Source: Rugosibacter sp. (GTDB taxonomy: Bacteria; Pseudomonadota; Gammaproteobacteria; Burkholderiales; Rhodocyclaceae). From it: a stretch of DNA of 8,418 nucleotides. The stretch is from NCBI GenBank assembly GCA_023257495.1, contig JALRCC010000178.1:1-8418 (forward strand). The letters are read 5' to 3'. The notes below the pieces were generated by a model, which worked only from the letters and a program-made list of their open reading frames with translations, was not told the DNA's origin and made no database searches. Made by a program: the position numbers and the translations under genes. How positions within the stretch are numbered: the first letter of the stretch is position 1; each line of letters opens with the position of its first letter. Of this stretch, positions 1 to 6,690 are shown piece by piece.

Positions 1-228
1 TTCCTTGCCGGAGAGATAAGTCGTGACATCAAAACCTTTCACTTCGCCAGCAATCCGTACCGACATGGCCGATGCATCAAATCGAGTAATCGGTCCAATG
101 CCACTTTTCCCGGCGATGATATTGTCCCATGCGTCGGAAACAGAATTACCTACCGGTGATACAAGGCCCAGACCGGTAACAACTACGCGACGCCGTGAAG
201 TCGATGGCGCAAGTGACACATCTGGCAC
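1..228 (-). CDS. fabF: 3-oxoacyl-ACP synthase II (FabF), N-terminal 76 residues, cut by window edge
   Basis: This is the start of the condensing enzyme that elongates acyl-ACP with malonyl-ACP in type II fatty acid synthesis, in the cytoplasm. The visible part carries the family's N-terminal signature [18 protein letters not shown] (residues 12-29), then the typical [13 protein letters not shown] stretch (39-51). The catalytic Cys-His-His residues lie beyond the left edge and cannot be checked. I chose a GTG start at 228 because GGAG (235-238) sits 6 bases upstream and no better start precedes the signature. This gives about ten extra residues before RRRVVVTG, so the exact start is slightly uncertain. 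It follows acpP after 44 bases and is probably co-transcribed with it. FabB is a close relative, but the position directly after acpP favours FabF. Confidence 0.93.
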   Translation of the reverse strand, partial: MPDVSLAPSTSRRRVVVTGLGLVSPVGNSVSDAWDNIIAGKSGIGPITRFDASAMSVRIAGEVKGFDVTTYLSGKE

Positions 229-272
229 GAGTAACTCCCGAAATGAAAAGTAATGATGTAGTAAAGCGTGTT

Positions 273-512
273 TTATTTTTTCAAGTTGGCATTGACGTAG
301 TCAATTGCCTGTTGCACGCTGGTAATTTTTTCTGCATCCTCATCCGGGATCTCGCACTCGAACTCTTCTTCCAGCGCCATGACCAACTCAACGGTATCCA
401 GAGAGTCAGCACCCAGATCGTCCACAAACGAAGACTCGTTTTTAATGTCGGCTTCGTTCACGCCAAGTTGCTCGGCCACGATCTTTTTGACGCGTTGTTC
501 GATGTTATCCAT
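273..512 (-). CDS. acpP: Acyl carrier protein
   Basis: This 79-residue protein is the carrier on which fatty acids are built, with intermediates held as thioesters on a 4'-phosphopantetheine arm. The attachment motif [10 protein letters not shown] is present, with the modified serine at residue 37. The protein is strongly acidic, especially along helix II ([14 protein letters not shown]), which docks the Fab enzymes, and its length is normal for the family. The ATG start has a GGAAGGA-type ribosome site about 8 bases upstream. Upstream lies a 79-base gap holding a terminator-like hairpin at the end of fabG, so acpP probably has its own promoter in that gap. TTTAAT at 542-547 is a possible -10 box, but no convincing -35 accompanies it. 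Separate high expression of acpP is known in other bacteria; here it is inferred. Confidence 0.98.
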   Translation of the reverse strand: MDNIEQRVKKIVAEQLGVNEADIKNESSFVDDLGADSLDTVELVMALEEEFECEIPDEDAEKITSVQQAIDYVNANLKK

Positions 513-564
513 AGTTAGATTCCTTCCCTGATTTATCGGCTATTAAAAACTCGCCTAGTTTAAC

Positions 565-595
565 AAAAAAGAACCGACTTCTTTGAAGAAGTCAG
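565..595 (-). terminator. Hairpin plus T run at the end of fabG, before acpP
   Basis: Read on the minus strand, GACTTCTT (593-586) pairs perfectly with AAGAAGTC (583-576). The stem extends outward by one G-T wobble and one C-G pair (594/575, 595/574). The tract TTCTTTTTT follows directly (573-565). The fabG TGA stop (594-592) lies inside the stem. The stem is poor in G+C, so partial rather than complete termination is likely. It probably separates fabG output from that of acpP-fabF. Confidence 0.5.
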
Positions 596-1338
596 GCCAT
601 ATACATGCCACCATTTACATTGATTGTGCTGCCTGTAATGTATCCGGCTTGCGGCGAGGCTAAAAAGGCCACCGTCGCCGCAATTTCTTCCGGTCGTCCA
701 AGACGAGCCAGAGGAATCTTGTTGAGTAATGCATCCCGTTGCGCTTCAGGCAAGGCGCGTGTCATATCGGTATCAATAAATCCTGGTGCAATGCAATTCA
801 CCGTGATATTGCGGCTACCCAGTTCATGCGCTAGCGCACGACTCATGCCCGCCACACCGGCTTTGGCTGCCGCGTAGTTTGCCTGACCTGGATTGCCGGC
901 TTCGCCCACGACCGAGGTAATGTTGATGATGCGACCGAATCGCGCCTTCATCATGCCACGCATGACCAGCTTGGAAAGTCGAAATACCGCCTTGAGGTTC
1001 GTTTCCATCACCTCATCCCACTCGTCCTCTTTCATGCGTAAAGCGAGGTTGTCGCGGGTGATGCCGGCATTATTGACGAGCACAGAAATTGCGCCGAATT
1101 TGGTTTCGATGTCGCCCACCAGTGTTTCGCATACCGTGGCATCCGTCACATTGGCAACAGCGCCCCAGCCGATGATCCTGGCCTCATCCAGCATTTTTTG
1201 AATGTCTGCTGCACCCGCAGCAGAAGTTGCCGTGCCAATGACTGTTGCCCCGTGTGCACCAAGGGTTAAGGCAATCGCCTGCCCTAAGCCACGCGATGCG
1301 CCGGTAACTAATACAACTTGTCCTTGCAAATCATTCAT
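592..1338 (-). CDS. fabG: 3-oxoacyl-ACP reductase FabG
   Basis: This NADPH-dependent short-chain dehydrogenase reduces 3-oxoacyl-ACP to 3-hydroxyacyl-ACP, the first reduction of each elongation round. The Rossmann cofactor motif TGASRGLG spans residues 12-19 and NNAG spans 89-92. The catalytic set is complete: Asn114, Ser142, Tyr155 and Lys159 in the YxxxK motif. Arg133 and Arg176 fall at the positions that bind ACP in the E. coli enzyme. The C-terminus (YITGSTINVNGGMYMA) is typical of the family. At 248 residues it is of normal length, with a four-residue offset from E. coli numbering. The start is 8 bases after the fabD stop. Many related reductases exist, but its place between fabD and acpP makes FabG secure. 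Confidence 0.97.
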   Translation of the reverse strand: MNDLQGQVVLVTGASRGLGQAIALTLGAHGATVIGTATSAAGAADIQKMLDEARIIGWGAVANVTDATVCETLVGDIETKFGAISVLVNNAGITRDNLALRMKEDEWDEVMETNLKAVFRLSKLVMRGMMKARFGRIINITSVVGEAGNPGQANYAAAKAGVAGMSRALAHELGSRNITVNCIAPGFIDTDMTRALPEAQRDALLNKIPLARLGRPEEIAATVAFLASPQAGYITGSTINVNGGMYMA

Positions 1339-1343
1339 GCGCC

Positions 1344-1349
1344 ACCTCA
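1344..1349 (-). promoter_or_regulatory. fabG ribosome binding site overlapping the fabD stop codon
   Basis: On the minus strand the fabD stop TGA (1349-1347) runs into GAGGT (1348-1344), which lies 5 bases before the fabG ATG. Sharing bases between stop and Shine-Dalgarno sequence suggests translational coupling of FabD and FabG. The overlap is seen directly; the coupling is inferred. Confidence 0.6.
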
Positions 1350-2282
1350 GTGAGTATTCAGTAATGTTAATGCGGCATCGATCCCTGCCAAATCCGCCAT
1401 GGCCAGCCCGGTCAGCCTTTCATCGCAGCGTTTGGCCAGGCCTGATAGCACTTTGCCCGGGCCACACTCAATGACGTGCGTGACTCCCATCGTCTGCATG
1501 GCCTGCATGATCTCAACCCAGCGTACAGGGGATGCTGCCTGGCGCACCAGTAATTCTTTGATGGTTTCTGGATCAGTGAGCTGGGTAACGTCGACGTTAT
1601 TAAGCACAGGAATTTGCGGAATGGAAAAATTCATCTGCGCTAACCGAACGCGCAATTTTTCAGCAGCTGGCAGCATCAAGCTGCAATGAAAAGGGGCAGA
1701 AACAGGCAGTATCACCGCCCGCTTTGCACCTTTGGCCTTGACCGCCTCGGCGGCTCGCTCGACAGCCGCTTTATGCCCCGCGATGACCGTTTGCTTAGGC
1801 TCATTGAAATTAACCGCTTGGACAACCTGGCCTTGTGCGGACTCAGCGCAGGCGGCAATGACCGCCACCGCATCCAGACCAAGTATGGCGGCCATTGCCC
1901 CCTCTCCAGCTGCTACAGCTTCTTGCATTGCGCGTGCGCGTAGCTCGACCAGGGGCACGGCATCGATGAGCGAAATAACACCTGCTGCCACCAGCGCGGA
2001 ATATTCACCCAGACTGTGTCCTGCCATAACAGCAGGGCGCTGACCGCCTTTTTCCAGCCATAAGCGGTAGGTAGCCACTCCGGCAGTAAGCATTAATGGC
2101 TGCGTATTCACCGTCTGATTTAAAGCATCCGTCGGGCCTTCGGCAGCCAACTGCCACAGATCCCGGCCGAGTGCTGTCGACGCTTCGTCGAATGTGGCTC
2201 GAACGATGCTGGCATCACCATAGTGTGCCATCATGCCAAGTGATTGCGAGCCTTGGCCCGGAAAAACAAGCGCAAATTTCAT
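1347..2282 (-). CDS. fabD: Malonyl-CoA:ACP transacylase FabD
   Basis: This enzyme transfers the malonyl group from malonyl-CoA to ACP, supplying the extender unit for FabH and FabF. The 311-residue protein starts with the signature FALVFPGQGSQ, including oxyanion-hole Gln10. It carries the nucleophile elbow GHSLGEYSA with Ser90, the substrate-carboxylate Arg115 in LRARAMQEA, and the catalytic His199 in SAPFHCSLM. All key residues and the length match the family (E. coli Ser92 and His201). It starts 25 bases after the fabH stop with only a weak ribosome site (CGAGA about 9 bases upstream), so its translation may rely partly on ribosomes leaving fabH. Its TGA stop is built into the ribosome site of fabG. 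Confidence 0.97.
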   Translation of the reverse strand: MKFALVFPGQGSQSLGMMAHYGDASIVRATFDEASTALGRDLWQLAAEGPTDALNQTVNTQPLMLTAGVATYRLWLEKGGQRPAVMAGHSLGEYSALVAAGVISLIDAVPLVELRARAMQEAVAAGEGAMAAILGLDAVAVIAACAESAQGQVVQAVNFNEPKQTVIAGHKAAVERAAEAVKAKGAKRAVILPVSAPFHCSLMLPAAEKLRVRLAQMNFSIPQIPVLNNVDVTQLTDPETIKELLVRQAASPVRWVEIMQAMQTMGVTHVIECGPGKVLSGLAKRCDERLTGLAMADLAGIDAALTLLNTH

Positions 2283-2307
2283 GATGATGATCTCGAATAC
2301 TCAGGAT

Positions 2308-3276
2308 TTATAAAGTAAGGAGCACCGCACCCCAGGTGAACCCACCGCCTACGCCTTCCAGCAGTAGATTTTGGCCTGCTTGTATGCGGCCTTGACGCAC
2401 TGCTTCATCAAGTGCCAAGGGAATAGATGCTGCGGAGGTATTGCCGTGATGATCGACTGTCACGATACATTTTTCGGTAGGTAACCCCAGTTTTTTTGCA
2501 GTGGATTGCAATATCCGTACATTTGCCTGATGTGGAATAAGCCAGTCAACCTGATCAATCGTCAGGCCCGCTGACTGTAAAACCTCGTGAGCCACCTCGG
2601 TCAGCACCTTTACCGCAAATTTGAATACTGCCTGACCATCCATGCGTAAAAATGGATCGCCAGTCACTTGACCGCCACAGATTTGTCCAGGAACAGACAG
2701 CATATCGGCATGACTGCCATCGGCATGCAATGCTGTGGCCAAAATCCCTGGGCGATTTGCTGCTTCTAGCACGACCGCACCCGCGCCATCGCCAAACAAA
2801 ACACAGGTTCCACGATCCGACCAATCCATGATGCGCGAAAAAACCTCGCTACCCACAACCAAAGCACACCGATGCGAGCCGGATCGGATGAATTTTTCTG
2901 CCACACTCAGCGCATAAACAAAACCACTACAGACCGCTTGCACATCGAATGCGGGGGTACCATTGGTGATGCCTAGCTTCCTCTGCAACAAGGCAGCCGT
3001 ACTGGGGAAAATGTAGTCTGGAGTGGATGTTGCCACGATAATCAAATCAACGTCATTCGCTGACCGTCCTGCAGCAGCAAGTGCGCGTTGACAAGCATGA
3101 AAGGCCAGATCGCTACTGCTCTCACCAGCTGCAGCGATATGTCGGGCGCGAATGCCTGTGCGCTCGGATATCCAGTCATCGGACGAATCAAGTGTGTGCA
3201 GAGTAATCAGCGCTTGGTTACTGACGGGTTGGCCTGGCAGATAGCTGCCAGTGCCTGTAATACGCGTAGAAATCAT
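2308..3276 (-). CDS. fabH: 3-oxoacyl-ACP synthase III (FabH)
   Basis: This condensing enzyme starts fatty acid chains by joining an acyl-CoA primer, usually acetyl-CoA, to malonyl-ACP, and it is a control point for the pathway. In the 322-residue protein the thiolase-fold catalytic triad is intact: Cys116 in DVQAVCSGF, His249 in [10 protein letters not shown] and Asn279 in HHGNTSAAS. The N-terminal region contains [14 protein letters not shown] and the C-terminus ends in the glycine-rich [13 protein letters not shown], both usual for FabH. The ATG is preceded by AAAGG about 9 bases upstream. It lies between plsX (55 bases upstream) and fabD, the classical arrangement. Nothing in the sequence tells its primer preference. 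Confidence 0.97.
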   Translation of the reverse strand: MISTRITGTGSYLPGQPVSNQALITLHTLDSSDDWISERTGIRARHIAAAGESSSDLAFHACQRALAAAGRSANDVDLIIVATSTPDYIFPSTAALLQRKLGITNGTPAFDVQAVCSGFVYALSVAEKFIRSGSHRCALVVGSEVFSRIMDWSDRGTCVLFGDGAGAVVLEAANRPGILATALHADGSHADMLSVPGQICGGQVTGDPFLRMDGQAVFKFAVKVLTEVAHEVLQSAGLTIDQVDWLIPHQANVRILQSTAKKLGLPTEKCIVTVDHHGNTSAASIPLALDEAVRQGRIQAGQNLLLEGVGGGFTWGAVLLTL

Positions 3277-3331
3277 TGCGGTAAACCTTTAAGCGACGGA
3301 CGATCAATCATGCTGGAACGGATCGCAAGAA

Positions 3332-4357
3332 TCAATCACAAAGAGTCGGCGCTGGTGATGCGGCGGCCATGCGTGCAGCAATTTTATCCGGGAGCTGCTG
3401 GCGCGCAGCCTCTGCCGCTCTGGTTAAAGCAGAGAGAAATGCCAACTGATCAGCCGAGCCATGACTCTTAACCACGATACCTTTTAGCCCCAATAAACTT
3501 GCACCATTGTAGCGACGATGATCAAAGCGACGACGAAAAGATTTCAGTACCGGCATAGCAATTAAAGCCGCCACACGGGTGAACAGCGAGCGTGAAAATT
3601 CTTCTTTAAGGCCGCTAGAAATCATTTGCGCCAAACCTTCAGAAGCTTTTAATGTCACATTGCCAACGAAGCCATCGCAGACTACGACATCTGTTGTGCC
3701 ACTGAAAATGTCATTACCTTCAACATTGCCAAAAAAATTCAGATCGCTTTGTCGCAACAGCTCACCAGCACGTTTGACAATATCATTACCCTTGATGTCT
3801 TCTTCGCCAATATTGAGTAATCCGACGCTCGGGCGCTCCTTGTGTTCCAGTGCGGAAGCCAGCATGGCACCCATGATGCCGAACTGCAGCAAATGCTCTG
3901 CGTTGCAATCGACATTTGCGCCAAGATCAAGCACATAAGTGGCACCACGCCGAGAAGGCAACACAGTGCAAATCGCCGGACGATCTATGCCTGGCAAGGT
4001 CTTCAGCACAAAGCGCGAAATAGCCATCAGTGCACCCGTATTTCCGGCTGAAACTGCGGCGTGGGCAACCCCCTCTTTAACCAGGTCAATTGTCACGCGC
4101 ATGGACGAATCTTTTTTGCCACGTAATGCACTGGCGACAGGCTCATCCATGTCGACAACCTCAGTGGCATTTCGCACCGAAACGCGCGCCAGAAACTCTT
4201 GCGCAACTGGCGTGACATAAGCGCGCAACACCGCCTCCTGCCCAACCAAAATAGCGGAACAAGAGGGGTTTTTACGCAAAAAATCAAATGTCGCAGGTAG
4301 CGTCACTTGGGGGCCATGATCGCCCCCCATGCAATCTATCGCCAGGGTAATGGCCAT
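3332..4357 (-). CDS. plsX: Phosphate acyltransferase PlsX
   Basis: PlsX converts acyl-ACP and phosphate to acyl-phosphate, the donor used by PlsY to acylate glycerol-3-phosphate. It thus links fatty acid synthesis to membrane phospholipids, and in other bacteria it associates peripherally with the membrane. The 341-residue protein shows the family blocks in order: DCMGGD (8-13), SAGNTGA (103-109), DLGAN (144-148), NIGEE (182-186), GNVEGND (210-216), CDGFVGN (227-233) and [11 protein letters not shown] (283-293). The length is close to the usual 330-360. The ATG has a weak GAGAAG site about 8 bases upstream. That site begins only a few bases after the T run of a strong terminator-like hairpin, so plsX has no room for its own promoter there and must depend on read-through or on a start inside rpmF. 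Confidence 0.97.
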   Translation of the reverse strand: MAITLAIDCMGGDHGPQVTLPATFDFLRKNPSCSAILVGQEAVLRAYVTPVAQEFLARVSVRNATEVVDMDEPVASALRGKKDSSMRVTIDLVKEGVAHAAVSAGNTGALMAISRFVLKTLPGIDRPAICTVLPSRRGATYVLDLGANVDCNAEHLLQFGIMGAMLASALEHKERPSVGLLNIGEEDIKGNDIVKRAGELLRQSDLNFFGNVEGNDIFSGTTDVVVCDGFVGNVTLKASEGLAQMISSGLKEEFSRSLFTRVAALIAMPVLKSFRRRFDHRRYNGASLLGLKGIVVKSHGSADQLAFLSALTRAAEAARQQLPDKIAARMAAASPAPTLCD

Positions 4358-4374
4358 GATTCAAGCTTCTCGAC

Positions 4375-4410
4375 AAAAAAACGGCCGGATACGCACATCG
4401 CATCCGGCCG
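4375..4410 (-). terminator. Strong hairpin with T run between rpmF and plsX (terminator or attenuator)
   Basis: On the minus strand CGGCCGGAT (4410-4402) pairs perfectly with ATCCGGCCG (4390-4382). Two further C-G pairs and one G-T wobble extend the stem inward, leaving a loop of about five bases. Seven T residues follow immediately (4381-4375). This is a textbook intrinsic terminator shape on the rpmF side. On the plus strand no T run follows, so it acts in one direction. It begins 16 bases after the rpmF stop and ends 17 bases before the plsX start. Confidence 0.8.
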
Positions 4411-4426
4411 AATTTATCTTGAAAAC

Positions 4427-4606
4427 TTACTCGCCTTTGGCCTTAATAACTTTTTTGCCACGATAAACGCCTGAAGGCGAAATGTGGTGACGCAGATGAA
4501 CTTCACCTGACGTTGATTCAACGGCAAGTGCCGGAGCAGTTAGAAAGTCATGCGCACGATGCATGCCACGCTTGGAAGGGGATTTTTTATTCTGCTGAAC
4601 AGCCAT
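4427..4606 (-). CDS. rpmF: 50S ribosomal protein L32
   Basis: This is a small basic protein of the large ribosomal subunit. The 59-residue reading frame begins [20 protein letters not shown] and contains the L32 hallmarks SKRGM (11-15), RAHDFLT (17-23), the [14 protein letters not shown] segment (30-43) and GVYRGKKVI (46-54). It has no cysteine, so it is the form without a zinc ribbon. The ATG at 4606 has a clear AGGAG site 9 bases upstream (4616-4620). It starts 18 bases after the yceD stop and sits in the conserved yceD-rpmF-plsX order, so it is surely co-transcribed with yceD. It is short enough to fall below common gene-length cut-offs. Confidence 0.97.
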   Translation of the reverse strand: MAVQQNKKSPSKRGMHRAHDFLTAPALAVESTSGEVHLRHHISPSGVYRGKKVIKAKGE

Positions 4607-4624
4607 TATTTATTGCTCCTTGTT

Positions 4625-5182
4625 TCAATGCTTCTTCAAAGCGGCCAGCGCCAAAAACGACGTTGATCCGTATTCATTTTCAGCTACCTTGACTTTTCCA
4701 GGTAGCTCACAGTGCTCATGTCGAGGCGCAAGAGGGAGCGCTAGCAACATTTCGCTTTCTATCAAACCAACTACATCCAATGCTTCGCTTGCCTCAATGG
4801 CATCCATCTCATCATCCATCAACTCCTCATCTGGCCATTCTTCACCGGCACAGATCAATTGCAACAAGCTATTGATCTGTATCGGCAAATGTACACTTGC
4901 CAAACAACGCTGACACTGCAATAGCACCATGCCATCAACCATTAATCGCAGCAGCGATTTTCCCTCGTGCTGCGATCCTTCCAGGCTAACAGTCAATGAG
5001 CTGTCCAACTCGAGCAATCGATCTGCCAAATGAGGCAGCCATTTTAAAGGAAAATTACCCTCAATAAAACGACCACTACGCGCAAATTCAACGCTATTCA
5101 CGATTTTTGGAGAAAAAATACCCTGAACAGGCCTCTCAGACTTCTCAGACTCTATGGGTTCCACGGGCTCCACAGGCAACAT
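4625..5182 (-). CDS. yceD: YceD family (DUF177) protein, 23S rRNA accumulation factor
   Basis: DUF177/YceD proteins are needed for normal 23S rRNA levels in the organisms studied; the mechanism is not settled. The 185-residue frame has the family core: a CxxC in LLQCQRCLASV (Cys90 and Cys93), an acidic middle part (EEWPDEELMDDEMD) and the conserved LLALPLAPRHEHC near the end. The ATG at 5182 gives an unusual N-terminal extension of about 27 residues rich in V-E-P and E-x-S triplets. A GTG at 5101 would give a 158-residue protein starting next to the conserved NSVEFARSGRF block. Neither start has a good ribosome site. I kept the longer form because a candidate promoter (5220-5247) would place the 5' end of the mRNA about 30 bases before 5182. 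The function is assigned by family; the start is uncertain. Confidence 0.88.
   Translation of the reverse strand: MLPVEPVEPIESEKSERPVQGIFSPKIVNSVEFARSGRFIEGNFPLKWLPHLADRLLELDSSLTVSLEGSQHEGKSLLRLMVDGMVLLQCQRCLASVHLPIQINSLLQLICAGEEWPDEELMDDEMDAIEASEALDVVGLIESEMLLALPLAPRHEHCELPGKVKVAENEYGSTSFLALAALKKH
5133..5173. repeat. Two adjacent imperfect 9-base tandem duplications
   Basis: CTCTCAGAC (5133-5141) is followed directly by TTCTCAGAC (5142-5150). Five bases later GGGTTCCAC (5156-5164) is followed by GGGCTCCAC (5165-5173). Each pair differs at one base. The 9-base period is three codons of the yceD reading frame and produces the VEP-VEP and ES(E)-KSE repeats of its N-terminal extension. Confidence 0.6.
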
Positions 5183-5218
5183 TTGTAAAAACGGGTTTCA
5201 TGAGACGCAAAGGGTTGA

Positions 5219-5227
5219 TGTTATCAT
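5219..5227 (+). promoter_or_regulatory. Candidate extended -10 promoter for yceF
   Basis: TGTTATCAT matches the extended -10 form TGnTATAAT with one mismatch. No good -35 box is seen, which is tolerated by extended -10 promoters. A start near 5234 would leave a leader of about 23 bases before the ATG at 5257 and would exclude the in-frame ATGs at 5200 and 5218 from the mRNA. Confidence 0.35.
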
Positions 5228-5247
5228 GCTTAGCCTCTGTTTTTCAA
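5220..5247 (-). promoter_or_regulatory. Candidate sigma-70 promoter for yceD-rpmF and downstream genes
   Basis: On the minus strand TTGAAA (5247-5242, five of six matches to the -35 consensus) is separated by 16 bases from GATAAC (5225-5220, four of six to the -10). The expected start is near 5213, about 30 bases before the ATG at 5182. This is the only reasonable promoter I find upstream of the block. Confidence 0.42.
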
Positions 5248-5256
5248 GTCGTTAAC

Positions 5257-5838
5257 ATGGTTCAGCCGCTCATTCTTGCATCCACTTCCCCCTTTCGCAG
5301 CGAACTTTTGCGGCGTTTACAGTTACCTTTTGACATTGCTGCCCCTGATATCGACGAATCCGCTTTGCTAGACGAGCTTCCTGCTACCACAGCGCAGCGT
5401 CTTGCCCAGGCCAAGGCGCAAATAGTCGCTAAACAGTTTTCGAACGCCTTAATCATAGGCTCTGACCAAGTAGCCGCTTGCGGCATGCAACGATTTGGTA
5501 AGCCAGGAACCAGGCAAAATGCGCGACAACAGCTACGCTTGATGAGTGGAAACGAAATCATTTTCCACACAGGGCTTTGTATTTTGAATAGCGCTACGGG
5601 GGATATGCAAGTTCAATGCGTTCCCACTTACGTCGGTTTTCGTGAGTTGACGGATGCCGAGATTGAATCTTATCTAGATAAAGAAGATGCCCTGAACTGT
5701 GCGGGAAGTGCCAAATCAGAAGGTTTGGGGGTTTCGTTGTTACGCTATCAGCGTGGGGAAGACCCTACCGCACTGATTGGCCTGCCACTCATTGCCCTGT
5801 GTGACATGCTTCGCAGCGCAGGCATTCAGCTACCTTAA
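5257..5838 (+). CDS. yceF: Maf-like nucleotide pyrophosphatase, YceF type (7-methyl-GTP pyrophosphatase)
   Basis: YceF-type Maf proteins hydrolyse m7GTP to m7GMP and pyrophosphate, which is thought to keep modified nucleotides out of the pool. The 193-residue protein begins LILASTSPFRSELLRRL (residues 5-21), the Maf phosphate-binding block. It continues with the catalytic aspartate Asp70 in IIGSDQVA, then KPGTRQNARQQLRLMSGN (82-99) and CAGSAKSEGLG (148-158). The SDQV and SAKSEG forms point to the YceF subgroup rather than the dTTP/UTPase or YhdE types. The ATG at 5257 was chosen because it puts the family N-terminus at the usual place. In-frame ATGs at 5218 and 5200 would add unconserved residues. 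No clear ribosome site precedes it. It is divergent from yceD, an arrangement also known in E. coli. Confidence 0.93.
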   Translation: MVQPLILASTSPFRSELLRRLQLPFDIAAPDIDESALLDELPATTAQRLAQAKAQIVAKQFSNALIIGSDQVAACGMQRFGKPGTRQNARQQLRLMSGNEIIFHTGLCILNSATGDMQVQCVPTYVGFRELTDAEIESYLDKEDALNCAGSAKSEGLGVSLLRYQRGEDPTALIGLPLIALCDMLRSAGIQLP

Positions 5839-5849
5839 GCTTCCTGGCC

Positions 5850-6572
5850 ATGTCTGGATCTCTTTGGTTATTGCCAGTCGCACTGGGTGATGCGCCCTGG
5901 CAAGATTACTTGCCACCTGCAGCCCGTGAAGTAGCCTGTCGGCTAACGCACTTCGTGGCTGAAAACGCAAAGTCTGCGCGCGCAGAGCTAAAGCGGATGG
6001 AACACCCAATACCCTTGCGTGATCTGGCGATTGAACAGTTACCCGAAAACCTCGATTCTGCCGATATTGAGCGACTTTTAGCGCCACTGTATGCAGGTCA
6101 TGACATCGGTTTGATGTCTGATGCTGGCTGTCCAGCGGTTGCTGATCCTGGTGCATTGCTGGTTCGGCGTGCGCATGAGCTCGGCCTGCGCGTCAAGCCG
6201 CTGGTTGGTCCTTCATCGATTTTGCTCGCTCTCATGTCATCAGGGTTGAATGGGCAGCGTTTTACTTTTCATGGATACCTTCCCGCCAAGGAGCCAGAAC
6301 GCAGTCAACGGATAATTGATCTGGAAAAAGAATCCATCCGCCTGCAACAGACGCAGATTTTCATTGAAACACCCTATCGAAATCTTGTTTTGTTTAATGC
6401 ACTCACAGCGAATGCCCGCCCGCAAACACTGCTTTGTCTGGCGACAGATCTGACGCTGGAGAGTGAATACGTCATGACACGCTCGATCGGCGAATGGAAA
6501 AAACAAGGTATTCCACCCATTGACAAACGGCCCTCGGTATTCCTTTTTCTGGCGACTCATTCAAGCATTTAG
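5850..6572 (+). CDS. RsmI-like SAM-dependent methyltransferase (tetrapyrrole methylase fold), short paralogue
   Basis: The family is that of RsmI, which 2'-O-methylates C1402 of 16S rRNA. In this 240-residue protein the central and C-terminal blocks are clear: LMSDAGCPAVADPG (88-101), PLVGPSSILLALMSSGL (117-133), FHGYLP (140-145) and ETPYRN (173-178). The N-terminus is divergent. LWLLPVALGD (5-14) stands where RsmI has a TPIGNLxD loop, and VAENAKSAR (36-44) stands where RsmI has an AAEDTRHT block. The protein lacks the roughly 40-residue C-terminal extension of RsmI, which is usually about 280-290 residues. It is therefore probably a distinct paralogue rather than RsmI itself, and its substrate is unknown. 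It starts 11 bases after the yceF stop, so the two form an operon; no ribosome site is obvious. Confidence 0.82.
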   Translation: MSGSLWLLPVALGDAPWQDYLPPAAREVACRLTHFVAENAKSARAELKRMEHPIPLRDLAIEQLPENLDSADIERLLAPLYAGHDIGLMSDAGCPAVADPGALLVRRAHELGLRVKPLVGPSSILLALMSSGLNGQRFTFHGYLPAKEPERSQRIIDLEKESIRLQQTQIFIETPYRNLVLFNALTANARPQTLLCLATDLTLESEYVMTRSIGEWKKQGIPPIDKRPSVFLFLATHSSI

Positions 6573-6668
6573 CGCCACCTCAACCTGCCAGCTTGCGGGG
6601 CAGACACAGCAACTACAGCTACCTACGACGCAAAGTGCTGCTAAAATTTGCGGCCCTTGGCTCTGTTA

Positions 6669-6674
6669 CATAAT
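6669..6674 (+). promoter_or_regulatory. Weak candidate -10 box upstream of the DUF2863 gene
   Basis: CATAAT matches the -10 consensus at five of six positions. TTGCGG lies 15 bases upstream as a poor -35. Transcription would begin near 6681, leaving an almost leaderless mRNA for the ATG at 6691. The 118-base gap after the methyltransferase gene leaves room for a separate promoter, but the match is weak. Confidence 0.22.
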
Positions 6675-6690
6675 GCGTGCCCCTTTTTGC

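Noticed and set aside
195..518. Long open frame on the plus strand opposite acpP
   Set aside because: It is antisense to a certain acyl carrier protein gene, has no recognisable protein family or ribosome site, and arises from the codon bias of acpP.
4309..4327. G/C-run inverted repeat (GGGGGC, 7-base loop, GCCCCC) near the start of plsX, suggesting an early mRNA hairpin
   Set aside because: The bases encode the conserved MGGDHGP motif of PlsX, which explains the G and C runs; there is no T run, and coding constraint is sufficient.
5107..5256. Upstream in-frame extension of yceF by up to 50 residues
   Set aside because: The extension overlaps yceD on the other strand, shows no family similarity, and lies mostly upstream of the candidate yceF promoter; the Maf signature begins right after the ATG at 5257.
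6588..6606. Small inverted repeat CTGCC...GGCAG just after the methyltransferase gene, considered as a terminator
   Set aside because: The stem is only five base pairs and is followed by a C/A-rich sequence without a T run.
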